Assembly: GCF_011038785.1 (NCBI RefSeq)
Contig: NZ_JAAKDT010000009.1
Location: forward strand, 1-64,000
Length of the DNA stretch: 64,000 nt
DNA from: Parabacteroides sp. ZJ-118
GTDB lineage: Bacteria; Bacteroidota; Bacteroidia; Bacteroidales; Tannerellaceae
Direction of reading: 5' to 3'
In this document: positions 36,927-45,245 of the stretch, in pieces
How positions within the stretch are numbered: the first letter of the stretch is position 1
How the letters are laid out: each line of letters starts with the position of its first letter
Notes under the pieces: generated by a model
What the model saw: only the letters and a program-made list of their open reading frames with translations
Databases searched by the model: none
What the model was told of the DNA's origin: nothing
Program-made: the position numbers and the translations under genes

Positions 36927-37388
36927 TTAAACGGTTTTCTCCAATAGATTGTATTCCGGTATATCTTTGAGGAAGGCGTATGTCCGTTTTTCATAGTCGA
37001 TTTTGCAACAAAAATGACGGATGCCGTTGCTTACGGTTAGGTATTTTACGTGTAGAACCATGTTGTAACGTGCGATTTGGTCGAATACGGCGCTTGTTAT
37101 CTCGATCTGCGGGGCTTTATATTCAACAATCATCAGAGGCGCAAGAAACCGATCGTATGCGACCGTATCGCATCGTTTGGATGTTCCGTTTAGTTTTACC
37201 GTCACTTCATTCGCTAAAAGTTCTTGGGGATAGTTTTTTTCCGTGACCAAATAGTTCACGAAATGTTGTCGTACCCATTCCTCTGGCGTTAACGCGACAA
37301 ACTTTCGGCGTACAGAATCCCAGATAGAAGGCTTTCCTGCTTTCTCCATAACTTTGACTGAGAATTTTGGTAGATTTAATGGGAGCAT
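36927..37388 (-). CDS. HsdR N-terminal-domain protein, PD-(D/E)xK nuclease-like
   Basis: A 153-residue stand-alone protein of the type I restriction HsdR N-terminal fold. The nuclease-core pattern is visible: CDTVAYDRF then LMIVEYKAP (D, then E-x-K), plus a downstream glutamine. No helicase or specificity subunit is nearby, and similar proteins sit beside holA and amn in many Bacteroidales, so this is more likely a conserved nuclease-like housekeeping or repair protein than part of a restriction system. Divergent from amn. Confidence 0.75.
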   Translation of the reverse strand: MLPLNLPKFSVKVMEKAGKPSIWDSVRRKFVALTPEEWVRQHFVNYLVTEKNYPQELLANEVTVKLNGTSKRCDTVAYDRFLAPLMIVEYKAPQIEITSAVFDQIARYNMVLHVKYLTVSNGIRHFCCKIDYEKRTYAFLKDIPEYNLLEKTV

Positions 37389-37444
37389 TTGCTATATTTG
37401 CTATTTGTATTCTAAACTGAAATGCACCTCAAAGGTAGTTATTT

Positions 37445-38221
37445 ATGAGAACAAAACAAGAAATCGTGGAAAATTGGCTGCCTCGTTATACCGAGCGAAA
37501 GCTAGAAGACTTCACCAAGCACATATTACTCACGAACTTCACTAAGTATGTCGAGATATTCGCGGATCATTTTAATGTCCCGATCTTGGGATTGAAAAGC
37601 TCGATGCCCAATGCTTCGGCTGAAGGGATTACCATCATCAATTTTGGAATGGGTAGTGCGAACGCTGCTACGATCATGGATTTATTATCAGCGATTATGC
37701 CCAAAGCTGTTCTTTTCCTCGGTAAATGTGGGGGATTGAAAAGGGCAAACGTATTAGGGGACTATGTATTGCCAATAGCGGCGATCCGGGGCGAGGGAAC
37801 GTCGAATGAGTATTTACCGCCCGAGGTACCTTCATTACCCGCTTTTTCAATGCTTCGTGCCATATCTTCCGCCATACGCGATCATGGAAAAGATTATTGG
37901 ACGGGTACGGTTTACACGACAAATCGCAGGGTTTGGGAATACGATAATGATTTCAAGGCATATCTTCGCAGTACGCATGCCACCGGTATCGATATGGAAA
38001 CCGCGACCTTGCTGACCGCCGGTTTCGCCAACCAGATACCTACGGGCGCATTGCTAATGATATCGGATAAACCATTGGAGGAGGATGGCGTAAAAACAGA
38101 AGCGAGTGACCGAAAAGTAACCCAGCAATTTGTAGGAGAACAAGTCATGTTGGGGATTGAAGCTCTTCAACAGATTCTGGATGGAAAGAAGACGATCCGT
38201 CACATCCGCTTTAGTTGGTAA
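37445..38221 (+). CDS. amn: AMP nucleosidase
   Basis: Hydrolyses AMP to adenine and ribose 5-phosphate in purine turnover. The 258-residue product belongs to the short, nucleoside-phosphorylase-like form: NFGMGSANAATIMDLL, LFLGKCGGLK, and TGIDMETATLLTAGF (base and ribose contacts) are clear. Divergent from the HsdR-N gene; holA follows 19 bases downstream and is likely co-transcribed. Confidence 0.9.
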   Translation: MRTKQEIVENWLPRYTERKLEDFTKHILLTNFTKYVEIFADHFNVPILGLKSSMPNASAEGITIINFGMGSANAATIMDLLSAIMPKAVLFLGKCGGLKRANVLGDYVLPIAAIRGEGTSNEYLPPEVPSLPAFSMLRAISSAIRDHGKDYWTGTVYTTNRRVWEYDNDFKAYLRSTHATGIDMETATLLTAGFANQIPTGALLMISDKPLEEDGVKTEASDRKVTQQFVGEQVMLGIEALQQILDGKKTIRHIRFSW

Positions 38222-38240
38222 TAGCAAAACCGCATAATTC

Positions 38241-39263
38241 ATGGCAAAAAAAGAAATTACTTTCGAGGAGATTTGTAGGGATATAGCGGCTAGAAAGTTT
38301 CAGCCCGTTTACGTGTTAATGGGTGAAGAGCCTTTCTTCATCGATCAAATAACCGATTTGTTAATAAAAAACGTACTGGAGGAATCTGAGAGAGATTTCA
38401 ATCAGATTATTCTGTATGGCGCGGATACGGATGCTATTTCTATTATCAACGCGGCACGTCGTTTTCCGATGATGTCCGAATATCAATTGATTGTTGTACG
38501 AGAGGCTCAACTAGTGAGAGATATAGAGCTGCTGAGCAATTATGTGAAGAACCCTTTGTCGTCAACTATATTGGTCATAAATTACAAATATAAGACTTTA
38601 GATCGCCGTCGTGCGTTGGCGGCCGCAACCGATAAAAATGGCATTTTATATGAGTCGAAAAAGATTCCGGATTATAAAATGCCGGGCTTTATCACCTCTT
38701 TGATGCAACAGCGTTCTATCGGTATCGATCCAAAAGCCGCTCAAATGCTCTCTGATTTCCTTGGAAACGATTTAAACCGTCTCAATAAGGAATTAGATAA
38801 GCTGACGATTATCTTGGCTGAAAAAGCCTCAAAACGCGTCACACCGGAATTGATAGAGCAAAACATCGGGGTTAGTAAAGAATACAATAACTTTGAGTTG
38901 ATAAAGGCACTTGCCCTGAAAGATGTACTAAAGGCAAACCGGATCGCTCAGTATTTTGAGAAAAATCCTAAAAGTAATCCGATACAGATGACACTTCCTG
39001 TACTATTTAACTATTTCTCGAACCTGCTGATTTGTTATTATACGAAGGATCGATCGGAATCAGGATTGATGACCGCGCTTGGTTTGCGGGGAACTTATCA
39101 AGTCCGGGACTATCTCTTGGGCATGAAAAATTATTCAGCGATGAAAGTCTTTAATTTGATCAGTGATATCCGAACGACGGATGCAAGATCCAAGGGCGTG
39201 GAAAACTCTTCAGCAACTGATGCGGATTTATTAATAGAATTACTTTACAAGATTTTACATTAA
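38241..39263 (+). CDS. holA: DNA polymerase III subunit delta
   Basis: Clamp-loader subunit that opens the sliding clamp. The 340-residue product starts with the delta N-terminal fold (PVYVLMGEEPFFIDQITDLL), has the IDPKAAQMLSDFLGNDLNRLNKEL segment typical of HolA, and the C-terminal collar domain. It ends an amn-holA pair; the next 836 bases have no gene. Confidence 0.93.
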   Translation: MAKKEITFEEICRDIAARKFQPVYVLMGEEPFFIDQITDLLIKNVLEESERDFNQIILYGADTDAISIINAARRFPMMSEYQLIVVREAQLVRDIELLSNYVKNPLSSTILVINYKYKTLDRRRALAAATDKNGILYESKKIPDYKMPGFITSLMQQRSIGIDPKAAQMLSDFLGNDLNRLNKELDKLTIILAEKASKRVTPELIEQNIGVSKEYNNFELIKALALKDVLKANRIAQYFEKNPKSNPIQMTLPVLFNYFSNLLICYYTKDRSESGLMTALGLRGTYQVRDYLLGMKNYSAMKVFNLISDIRTTDARSKGVENSSATDADLLIELLYKILH

Positions 39264-40099
39264 ACAGAAGTCATAGTCTTAATGGGAGGGTAAAGGGCCT
39301 TTTTTTCTAGAATGATAAAAAATTCAAACTGGAAAAAGAGGTCTTTTTGTTTATTTATCAATTAATTACGCCTATTTTATCTCGCTGAGATTTCAAAATT
39401 TATTTGATCACGTATCTTTCTCCTCAAAAATCACAAGGAATCTGCACTTAAAATTATAATCGTATCAGCTGTACATTATCTTCATTATCAGATTGAGGAA
39501 AAAGAGACAAGTTGGCAGTAAAAGTAATGGAGGAGATTCATTATGTATATAAATGTAACATAGAAAAAGAGGTTTACAATCATATCTGCCCTAAAAATTG
39601 TTGAATGGATTACAGATTTAGTTTACTACTGTAATCTATTTATGCATGTCACAAATGTACAAGGTTTACGTTACTGATCTAAATCATGAATTAGTATCTA
39701 TTTTTCTATCCACGTACGCTCTATCATAAGTTCTAAACAGCCAGTTTTTTTATATAAAATATTAATCGTTTACTTTAACTAAACAGGTTTTTTCTGTCTA
39801 CAAACGTAAAAATTCCCTTGAATCACGCCTTGATTATGGATTTATATATCTATATATCAATAAAATATTCCAATGGTTTAAAGTTCTGCTAAATGCGCGA
39901 ACTCCCCCGTGTCAGACACTGTTCACATTTATACTTAGTACAATTGTATCGTATCGTCACAAATGTTTCTATTTAGTTTTATAAAAATAAATTGTGCAAA
40001 TGGAAATATTGATTTACCTTTGTGTCGAGTTTACTTTATCGATAATTATCTTGGTAAACGGTCATAATGGCAGGATTCTAGTAAGGATTTAAGATAGAT
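39264..40099. other. Long AT-rich gene-free stretch
   Basis: No open frame above background, tRNA or repeat was recognised. A GGGCC-TTTTTTT stretch at about 39290-39309 may end holA transcription. The right end holds a clear promoter for the XRE regulator. I see nothing else; a small RNA cannot be excluded. Confidence 0.6.
39992..40022 (+). promoter_or_regulatory. Promoter of the XRE regulator gene
   Basis: TTGTG at 39992-39996 and TACCTTTG at 40015-40022, 18 bases apart, match the Bacteroidetes -33/-7 consensus. The leader to the start codon is about 70 bases. Confidence 0.65.
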
Positions 40100-40546
40100 A
40101 TGAATATGAGAGATCGTATTTTAAAAATAATGGAACATGAAGGACTTACCCCTTCTAAATTTGCTGAATCGATCGGTATACAGCGTTCAGCAATGTCACA
40201 TATTACATCTGGGAGAAATAATCCGAGTTTGGATGTCCTGTTAAAGATATTGGAACGGTTCACTTATATTGATTCCGACTGGCTGTTGTTTGGTAAAGGT
40301 GAAATGATTCGAGAACATGTGTTAACCGAACCCAATTTGTTTACAAATATGCTCGAAAATCGCCCCAATGTACAGGTTGCCGCTGAAAATCGCAAGGAAA
40401 TTGGGGTTGAGACACCTGTAAACACCCATAAACAATCTGTTGTAGAGCAAGTTATACGTCAAGAAAAACCATCTAAAAATGTGAGTAAAATAATGATATT
40501 TTACTCAGATAACACGTTTGATACCTTTGTCCCGGAAAAAAGTTAG
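40100..40546 (+). CDS. XRE-family transcriptional regulator
   Basis: A 148-residue DNA-binding protein. Residues about 5-68 are a Cro/C1-type helix-turn-helix: LTPSKFAESIGIQRSAMSH followed by NNPSLDVLLKILE. The rest is a hydrophilic linker and a short C-terminal beta segment. Such chromosomal XRE proteins are common in Bacteroidales and their targets are mostly unknown. It sits alone just upstream of pyrK-pyrD and 2 kb from the CRISPR island; a role in either is only a guess. Confidence 0.8.
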   Translation: MNMRDRILKIMEHEGLTPSKFAESIGIQRSAMSHITSGRNNPSLDVLLKILERFTYIDSDWLLFGKGEMIREHVLTEPNLFTNMLENRPNVQVAAENRKEIGVETPVNTHKQSVVEQVIRQEKPSKNVSKIMIFYSDNTFDTFVPEKS

Positions 40547-40596
40547 AACGAAAAGGTTTACAGAGGGGGGTTATAACCTATATGCCACTTTTGTTG

Positions 40597-40604
40597 TATC
40601 TTCG
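40597..40604 (+). promoter_or_regulatory. -7 promoter box of pyrK-pyrD
   Basis: TATCTTCG, one change from TAnnTTTG, 19 bases before the start codon at 40623. It rules out the longer upstream frame beginning at 40518, which overlaps the regulator gene. Confidence 0.5.
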
Positions 40605-40622
40605 CGGATAAACAGAGTAATC

Positions 40623-41414
40623 ATGTATATGAAGAAGTACATCTTAGACATGAAGGTGACCGAAAACTGTCGCCTCCATAAGAATTATTGCCTGCTAAAG
40701 TTAACCTCGGCTGATAATCTCCCGGAGATCTTTCCCGGACAGTTTGTGGAGGTTCGCGTGGAAAACTCTCCTACAACATTCTTGCGTCGTCCGATTTCAG
40801 TCAACTATGTAGATAAGTCTAGAAATGAGTTGTGGTTATTGATTCAACTGGTTGGCGATGGCACGAGGAAAATGGCAGCGTTCCATCCCGGTGATATTGT
40901 AAATATAATGTTGCCATTGGGTAATGGTTTTACAATTCCTTCCAAGGAACAGGAGGGCAAAAGATTCTTGCTGATTGGCGGAGGTGTTGGAACCGCTCCG
41001 ATGTTGTATCTGGGAGCTTGTCTAAAAGAAGCAGGTTTTGAGCCTGCGTTCCTGCTGGGAGCCCGCTCGGAGAGTGATGTGTTGCAGTTGGATGAATTCC
41101 GGAGATTGGGTAAGGTTTATATCACAACCGAAGACGGTTCATTGGGCGAGAAAGGATATGTGACAGATCATACGATCCTTAAAGAGGTCCGATTTGACCG
41201 GATTTACACTTGTGGCCCTAAACCGATGATGGTGGCGGTAGCGAGATACGCGGGCGCGGAAGCGATTTCCTGCGAGGTTTCTCTTGAGAACACGATGGCT
41301 TGTGGCATAGGTGCCTGTTTGTGCTGCGTAGAGAAAAACAAGGAAGGTCATAATGTGTGTGTGTGTGCAGAAGGTCCCGTATTTAATATTGAGAAATTGT
41401 CATGGCTGAATTAA
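40623..41414 (+). CDS. pyrK: Dihydroorotate dehydrogenase electron-transfer subunit
   Basis: Passes electrons from dihydroorotate dehydrogenase B to NAD. The 263-residue product has the FAD site [10 protein letters not shown], the NAD-binding [14 protein letters not shown], and the C-terminal [2Fe-2S] cysteines in [13 protein letters not shown] and [11 protein letters not shown] second ATG two codons later (40629) is equally possible. It overlaps pyrD by 13 bases, so the two are co-translated. Confidence 0.94.
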   Translation: MYMKKYILDMKVTENCRLHKNYCLLKLTSADNLPEIFPGQFVEVRVENSPTTFLRRPISVNYVDKSRNELWLLIQLVGDGTRKMAAFHPGDIVNIMLPLGNGFTIPSKEQEGKRFLLIGGGVGTAPMLYLGACLKEAGFEPAFLLGARSESDVLQLDEFRRLGKVYITTEDGSLGEKGYVTDHTILKEVRFDRIYTCGPKPMMVAVARYAGAEAISCEVSLENTMACGIGACLCCVEKNKEGHNVCVCAEGPVFNIEKLSWLN

Positions 41415-42313
41415 ATGTAAACATTGGGAATTTACCGTTGAAGAATCCGGTAATGACAGCGTCCGGCACGTTCGGATATGGTATAGAATATGCTGATTTC
41501 ATGGATATTTCACGTTTAGGTGGTATTTTCGTGAAAGGTACTACCATCCAGCCCCGTGAAGGTAATGATTATCCAAGAATGGCGGAGACTCCCTCCGGCA
41601 TGTTGAATGCCGTGGGGCTTCAGAATAAGGGCGCCGATTATTTCGCTGAGCATATTTATCCGGAGATCAAGGACATCGATACGAATATGATCGTAAACGT
41701 GAGTGGATCTTCGGTTGAGACATACGTAGAATGTGCGGAAAAGATCGCTGAGCTGGATAAGATTCCAGCCATCGAGCTGAACATTTCTTGTCCGAACGTC
41801 AAGCAAGGCGGCATGGCTTTCGGTGTTACCGCATGTGGCGCGGGAGAGGTTGTCAAGGCCGTCCGCAAGGTTTATCCGAAGACACTTATTGTAAAACTTT
41901 CACCAAACGTCACTGATATTACGGAGATCGCCAAGGCTGTTGAGGCGGAGGGCGCGGACGCAGTCTCGTTAATCAACACGATGCTTGGGATGGCCATCGA
42001 CGCGGAGAGACGTAAGCCCCTATTATCTACAATAACCGGAGGTCTTTCCGGGCCTTGCGTAAAACCTGTGGCTTTACGTATGGTATGGCAAACCTATCAT
42101 GCGGTGAAGATCCCGATTATAGGTTTGGGAGGTATTTCAAATTGGAAAGATGCCGTAGAGTTCCTGTTAGCAGGGGCTAGCGCTATCCAGATCGGAACTT
42201 ATAACTTTATAGATCCAACCGTATCTATCAAGGTTATTGATGGATTGAATGACTATTGTGACCGGCATGGTTTTAAATCGGTAACGGAGTTGATCGGAGC
42301 GTTGAATATCTAA
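41402..42313 (+). CDS. pyrD: Dihydroorotate dehydrogenase B catalytic subunit
   Basis: FMN enzyme oxidising dihydroorotate to orotate. The 303-residue class 1B protein has [18 protein letters not shown], the catalytic cysteine in [24 protein letters not shown], and [19 protein letters not shown] with FMN contacts. Pairs with pyrK. Last gene before the CRISPR island; the next 280 bases carry the cas1 promoter and a hairpin. Confidence 0.95.
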   Translation: MAELNVNIGNLPLKNPVMTASGTFGYGIEYADFMDISRLGGIFVKGTTIQPREGNDYPRMAETPSGMLNAVGLQNKGADYFAEHIYPEIKDIDTNMIVNVSGSSVETYVECAEKIAELDKIPAIELNISCPNVKQGGMAFGVTACGAGEVVKAVRKVYPKTLIVKLSPNVTDITEIAKAVEAEGADAVSLINTMLGMAIDAERRKPLLSTITGGLSGPCVKPVALRMVWQTYHAVKIPIIGLGGISNWKDAVEFLLAGASAIQIGTYNFIDPTVSIKVIDGLNDYCDRHGFKSVTELIGALNI

Positions 42314-42526
42314 ATGATAACAAACAGATTCCAAGCAATTATTATCGCAAATATAAGCCAGCTATAAAATAAGGGAAACGGGATGATACATAACACACAT
42401 CCGGCTGCCCCTGAACCAACCACTCGGGCAAGCCTTTGCCTACGACAGCCCCTAATCCATAATTTTATATGTATAAATATTTGGCCTTAAAGATGTGATT
42501 TTTAGAAATAAAAACAAAATAATGTG

Positions 42527-42534
42527 TACATTTG
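42527..42534 (+). promoter_or_regulatory. -7 promoter box of the cas1 operon
   Basis: TACATTTG matches TAnnTTTG and lies 60 bases before cas1; no convincing -33 TTTG is at the right distance. Transcription would start near 42541, just before the leader hairpin. Confidence 0.55.
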
Positions 42535-42546
42535 CGATAAACCACG

Positions 42547-42582
42547 TTTTATCGTGCGGAGTGCTTTGCCCGCATGATAAAA
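42547..42582 (+). promoter_or_regulatory. Leader hairpin just before cas1
   Basis: TTTTATCGTGCGG at 42547-42559 pairs with CCGCATGATAAAA at 42570-42582 at 12 of 13 positions around a 10-base loop. It should form in the 5' leader RNA and ends 11 bases before the cas1 start codon. It could act as a translation control or a transcription attenuator; no protein partner is known. Confidence 0.6.
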
Positions 42583-42593
42583 GATAAAATCAA

Positions 42594-43580
42594 ATGAGTA
42601 TGGAATTAGTGTTGAACACGTTCGGAATATCACTCAGTCGTGATAACGAAGGCTTTGTTATCCTTTCGGAAGACGGGAAACAACGGATTCCGGCAATCGG
42701 TATCACCTCGATCCAGATCAGTCGCGGCGCGCAGATAACGAGCGATGCCGTACTGCTTGCCATAGAGAGGGAGATCGAGGTCTTGTTCATGGATCGGAGC
42801 GGACAGCCGATGGGACGGATTTGGAGTCCGAAGTATGGATCCGTATCGACGATCCGGAAAGGGCAATTGAGCTTTACCTTTACCAAGGATGCCGTCTCGT
42901 GGATCAAGGAGATCATCTTAAGGAAGATAGAGAACCAGCAAGCCTTATTGTTGCTGATGATTCCCCGATCGGTGGAGATAGAGAAGAAAGTGCGTAAATC
43001 CATTGATCGCTTAGAGGATTATCGGACAAAGATAAGGAGTGTCGATGGAGAGATCGTGACCGATGTGGCTCCTTCCTTGCGGGGCTGGGAAGGGCTTTCC
43101 TCGAAGATCTATTTTGAGACCTTGAATTTGTTCCTGCCTGAGGAGTACCGTTTCGCGGGTAGAAGCCAACATCCCGCGATGGATATAGCCAATGCCCTGT
43201 TGAACTATGGTTACGGGCTGCTGTACGGAAAAATCGAGGGAGCCTTGATCAAGGCAGGCATTGATCCTTATATCGGGGTGATGCACAGAGATGACTACAA
43301 TCGTCCGGTCTTGGTCTACGATGTAATAGAGCTGTATCGGATATGGGTGGATTATGTGGTTTGCCTCTTGCTGATGCAGCGGGTGGTAACCGATGAGTAT
43401 TACTTGGTAAGGGAAGACGGCTCTTATTGGTTAGAGGCATTGGGACGCCGTGTGCTGATCCAGTCCTTGAATGACTACTTGGACGAGGTCGTAGCGGTAA
43501 AGGGTGTCTCGAGAAGCCGATTGAATCAAATAACGCTTTATGCGCAAGAGCTTGCGCAACAATGGAAAAAATATAATTGA
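42594..43580 (+). CDS. cas1: CRISPR integrase Cas1
   Basis: Metal-dependent integrase that inserts new spacers at the leader end, working with Cas2. The 328-residue product has the N-terminal beta domain and the alpha-helical catalytic domain: RGWEGLSSKIYFETL (acidic ligand), HRDDYNRPVLVYDVIELYR (histidine and acid ligands). A second ATG two codons in could also start it. First gene of a three-gene adaptation operon that stops upstream of the array; there is no reverse transcriptase fusion. The next gene begins 2 bases after its stop. Confidence 0.93.
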   Translation: MSMELVLNTFGISLSRDNEGFVILSEDGKQRIPAIGITSIQISRGAQITSDAVLLAIEREIEVLFMDRSGQPMGRIWSPKYGSVSTIRKGQLSFTFTKDAVSWIKEIILRKIENQQALLLLMIPRSVEIEKKVRKSIDRLEDYRTKIRSVDGEIVTDVAPSLRGWEGLSSKIYFETLNLFLPEEYRFAGRSQHPAMDIANALLNYGYGLLYGKIEGALIKAGIDPYIGVMHRDDYNRPVLVYDVIELYRIWVDYVVCLLLMQRVVTDEYYLVREDGSYWLEALGRRVLIQSLNDYLDEVVAVKGVSRSRLNQITLYAQELAQQWKKYN

Positions 43581-43582
43581 TC

Positions 43583-44602
43583 ATGATTTCCGCAGGTATA
43601 AACATTATCGCGAACGCGGATCAGTTGCACAAGGTGCCCGTTAAATCCGTGTACGACTCGTTGCGTAATCCTCGTCCGAACATCGTCTCGGCAATCCGGC
43701 AACTGCGGATTGTCAGGGAGATCGACGAGAAGCAATACGGTGCGTTGAAACGTCAACTCCCTTACCTGGTATGTGGGATGTTCAATCCCCCTTATCGCAA
43801 GACGGAGAACTTCGCCTATACGGAGTATTTCATGGTCGACATCGATCATTTGTCCGGCAAGGGGCTGTCTGTACAAGAGACTCGCAGGCGGATAGAGGAA
43901 GACTCTCGAGTGGTCTTGGCTTTCGTCTCTCCGGGTGAGGACGGGTTGAAGATCTTGTTCAAGCTGAGCGAACGTTGCTATGATAGTGGGGTGTATTCCC
44001 TGTTCTATAAATCATTCTTGATGAGCTTCAGCGAGCAATACGCCTTGCAACAGGTGGTCGATAAGCGGACGAGCGACGTGACAAGGGCATGCTTCATCAG
44101 CATGGATCCGGAGGCCTACTATAATCCGGATGCGGATTTGGTAAATATGAGAGCGTTCTTGGACGTAGATAGCCCCAGCGCGTTGTTCGAGTTGAAGAGA
44201 AAGCAGGAGCAAATGCTCAAGGAGAGTGCCGCATCCTCTCCTAAACGGGATGAAGGGATTGGTTCTTCGGATCCGGACAAGGAGGCGATGGATCGGATCA
44301 AGCAATTACTCAATCCGAAAGCCCCCAAGGAGAAGGCACCCGTCTTCGTGCCGAAAGAACTGGATGAGATCATGTTGAAGCTGAAACCATACGTGGAAGA
44401 GACAGGGGTGGCTGTCTCGGAAGTGATCAACATTCAGTATGGAAAGAAGATCCGCTTCGTGATGGGACTGAAGCAGGCCGAGGTGAATTTGTTTTTCGGG
44501 AAGAGAGGTTTCTCGGTCGTTCGTTCTCCCCGTTCCGGGACAAACGCGGAGCTGAATGAGTTGATGACGGATTTGGTTCGAGACTTTATCAACAACCATT
44601 GA
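43583..44602 (+). CDS. CRISPR-associated primase-polymerase-like protein (VirE-N/BT4734-like)
   Basis: A 339-residue protein of the VirE N-terminal/BT4734-like group, an archaeo-eukaryotic primase fold. Catalytic-site features are visible: FMVDIDHLSG with the D-x-D metal pair (about 86-88), VSPGEDGLKILFKL as the second motif (about 116-128), and DVTRACFISMDPEA with the conserved arginine, serine and aspartate. The C-terminal 150 residues are a variable region with a wing-like end. Such CAPP proteins are known beside cas1 and cas2 and are thought to shape or extend spacer precursors. The ATG at 43583 is chosen over an in-frame TTG. Confidence 0.85.
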   Translation: MISAGINIIANADQLHKVPVKSVYDSLRNPRPNIVSAIRQLRIVREIDEKQYGALKRQLPYLVCGMFNPPYRKTENFAYTEYFMVDIDHLSGKGLSVQETRRRIEEDSRVVLAFVSPGEDGLKILFKLSERCYDSGVYSLFYKSFLMSFSEQYALQQVVDKRTSDVTRACFISMDPEAYYNPDADLVNMRAFLDVDSPSALFELKRKQEQMLKESAASSPKRDEGIGSSDPDKEAMDRIKQLLNPKAPKEKAPVFVPKELDEIMLKLKPYVEETGVAVSEVINIQYGKKIRFVMGLKQAEVNLFFGKRGFSVVRSPRSGTNAELNELMTDLVRDFINNH

Positions 44603-44605
44603 CCT

Positions 44606-45094
44606 ATGGCAAGGAAGAAAGGAGGAAAGCCTCCGCTTTCATTTGCAGAGGTGATGCGCAAGTTGGTTCATGCGGGAATTTCCGGCTCATCAGTTCCCAA
44701 TCGGCAACCGAATGAGCTGGAGGAGATGCCCACATTGGATGAGCGGATAGAAATGGTATTAGGAATCGTTAATCGGGCTGACAGGCCCTCTTCGAATATG
44801 TTGTTTTTCGTGATGTATGACATAGAGAGCAATAAGGTTCGCTATCAAGTGGCCAAATACTTGCTGCGCAAAGGTTGTGTACGTATACAGCGTTCTATCT
44901 TCTTGGCGGATTTGGGAATGGAGGAATACGATCATATTCGTAGTGACTTAACGGAAGTCCAAGCGGCTTACGAGAACAAGGATAGCATCTTGATTGTCCC
45001 TATCTCCCCGGATTATCTTCGCTCGATGAAGATAATCGGCCAAAAGATCGCGTTGGATATCATCATGCGCAATAAGAATACGTTGTTCTTTTGA
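44606..45094 (+). CDS. cas2: CRISPR adaptation nuclease/scaffold Cas2 with N-terminal extension
   Basis: Forms the dimer core of the Cas1-Cas2 integrase. The Cas2 ferredoxin-like domain starts at about residue 65 (NMLFFVMYDIESNKVRYQVA), with the metal-binding aspartate at 72 and RIQRSIFLAD as the second strand. The first 64 residues are an unusual basic, proline-rich extension (canonical Cas2 is about 90-100 residues), possibly for partner binding. It begins 3 bases after the primase-polymerase gene. The leader and array follow. Confidence 0.93.
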   Translation: MARKKGGKPPLSFAEVMRKLVHAGISGSSVPNRQPNELEEMPTLDERIEMVLGIVNRADRPSSNMLFFVMYDIESNKVRYQVAKYLLRKGCVRIQRSIFLADLGMEEYDHIRSDLTEVQAAYENKDSILIVPISPDYLRSMKIIGQKIALDIIMRNKNTLFF

Positions 45095-45116
45095 GTCTTT
45101 TTCGCTTAAATCGCTC

Positions 45117-45146
45117 TTTGACTTATTGAAAAAAGCACTATCTTTG
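45117..45146 (+). promoter_or_regulatory. Promoter of the CRISPR array in the leader
   Basis: TTTG at 45117-45120 and TATCTTTG at 45139-45146, 18 bases apart, are a full match to the Bacteroidetes promoter. Transcription would start about 45152 and run into the array on the plus strand, with a leader RNA of about 95 bases before the first repeat. This fixes array direction independently of the spacers. Confidence 0.75.
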
Positions 45147-45245
45147 CAGTCTCTTAGAAACGGGTTAATATTTGTGAATTAACAAGTGAATGTATATGAG
45201 TCTATAAGGTATAGATTTGAAATATAGAGATTTAAGAATTTTGGT

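Noticed and set aside
36927-37388. Possible restriction-modification system from the HsdR-like domain
   Set aside because: No helicase, methylase or specificity gene is near; the protein is a stand-alone HsdR-N domain common beside housekeeping genes.
40100-40546. XRE protein as the regulator of the CRISPR island
   Set aside because: It is separated by pyrK-pyrD and has its own promoter; no shared operator was seen, so the link is not supported.
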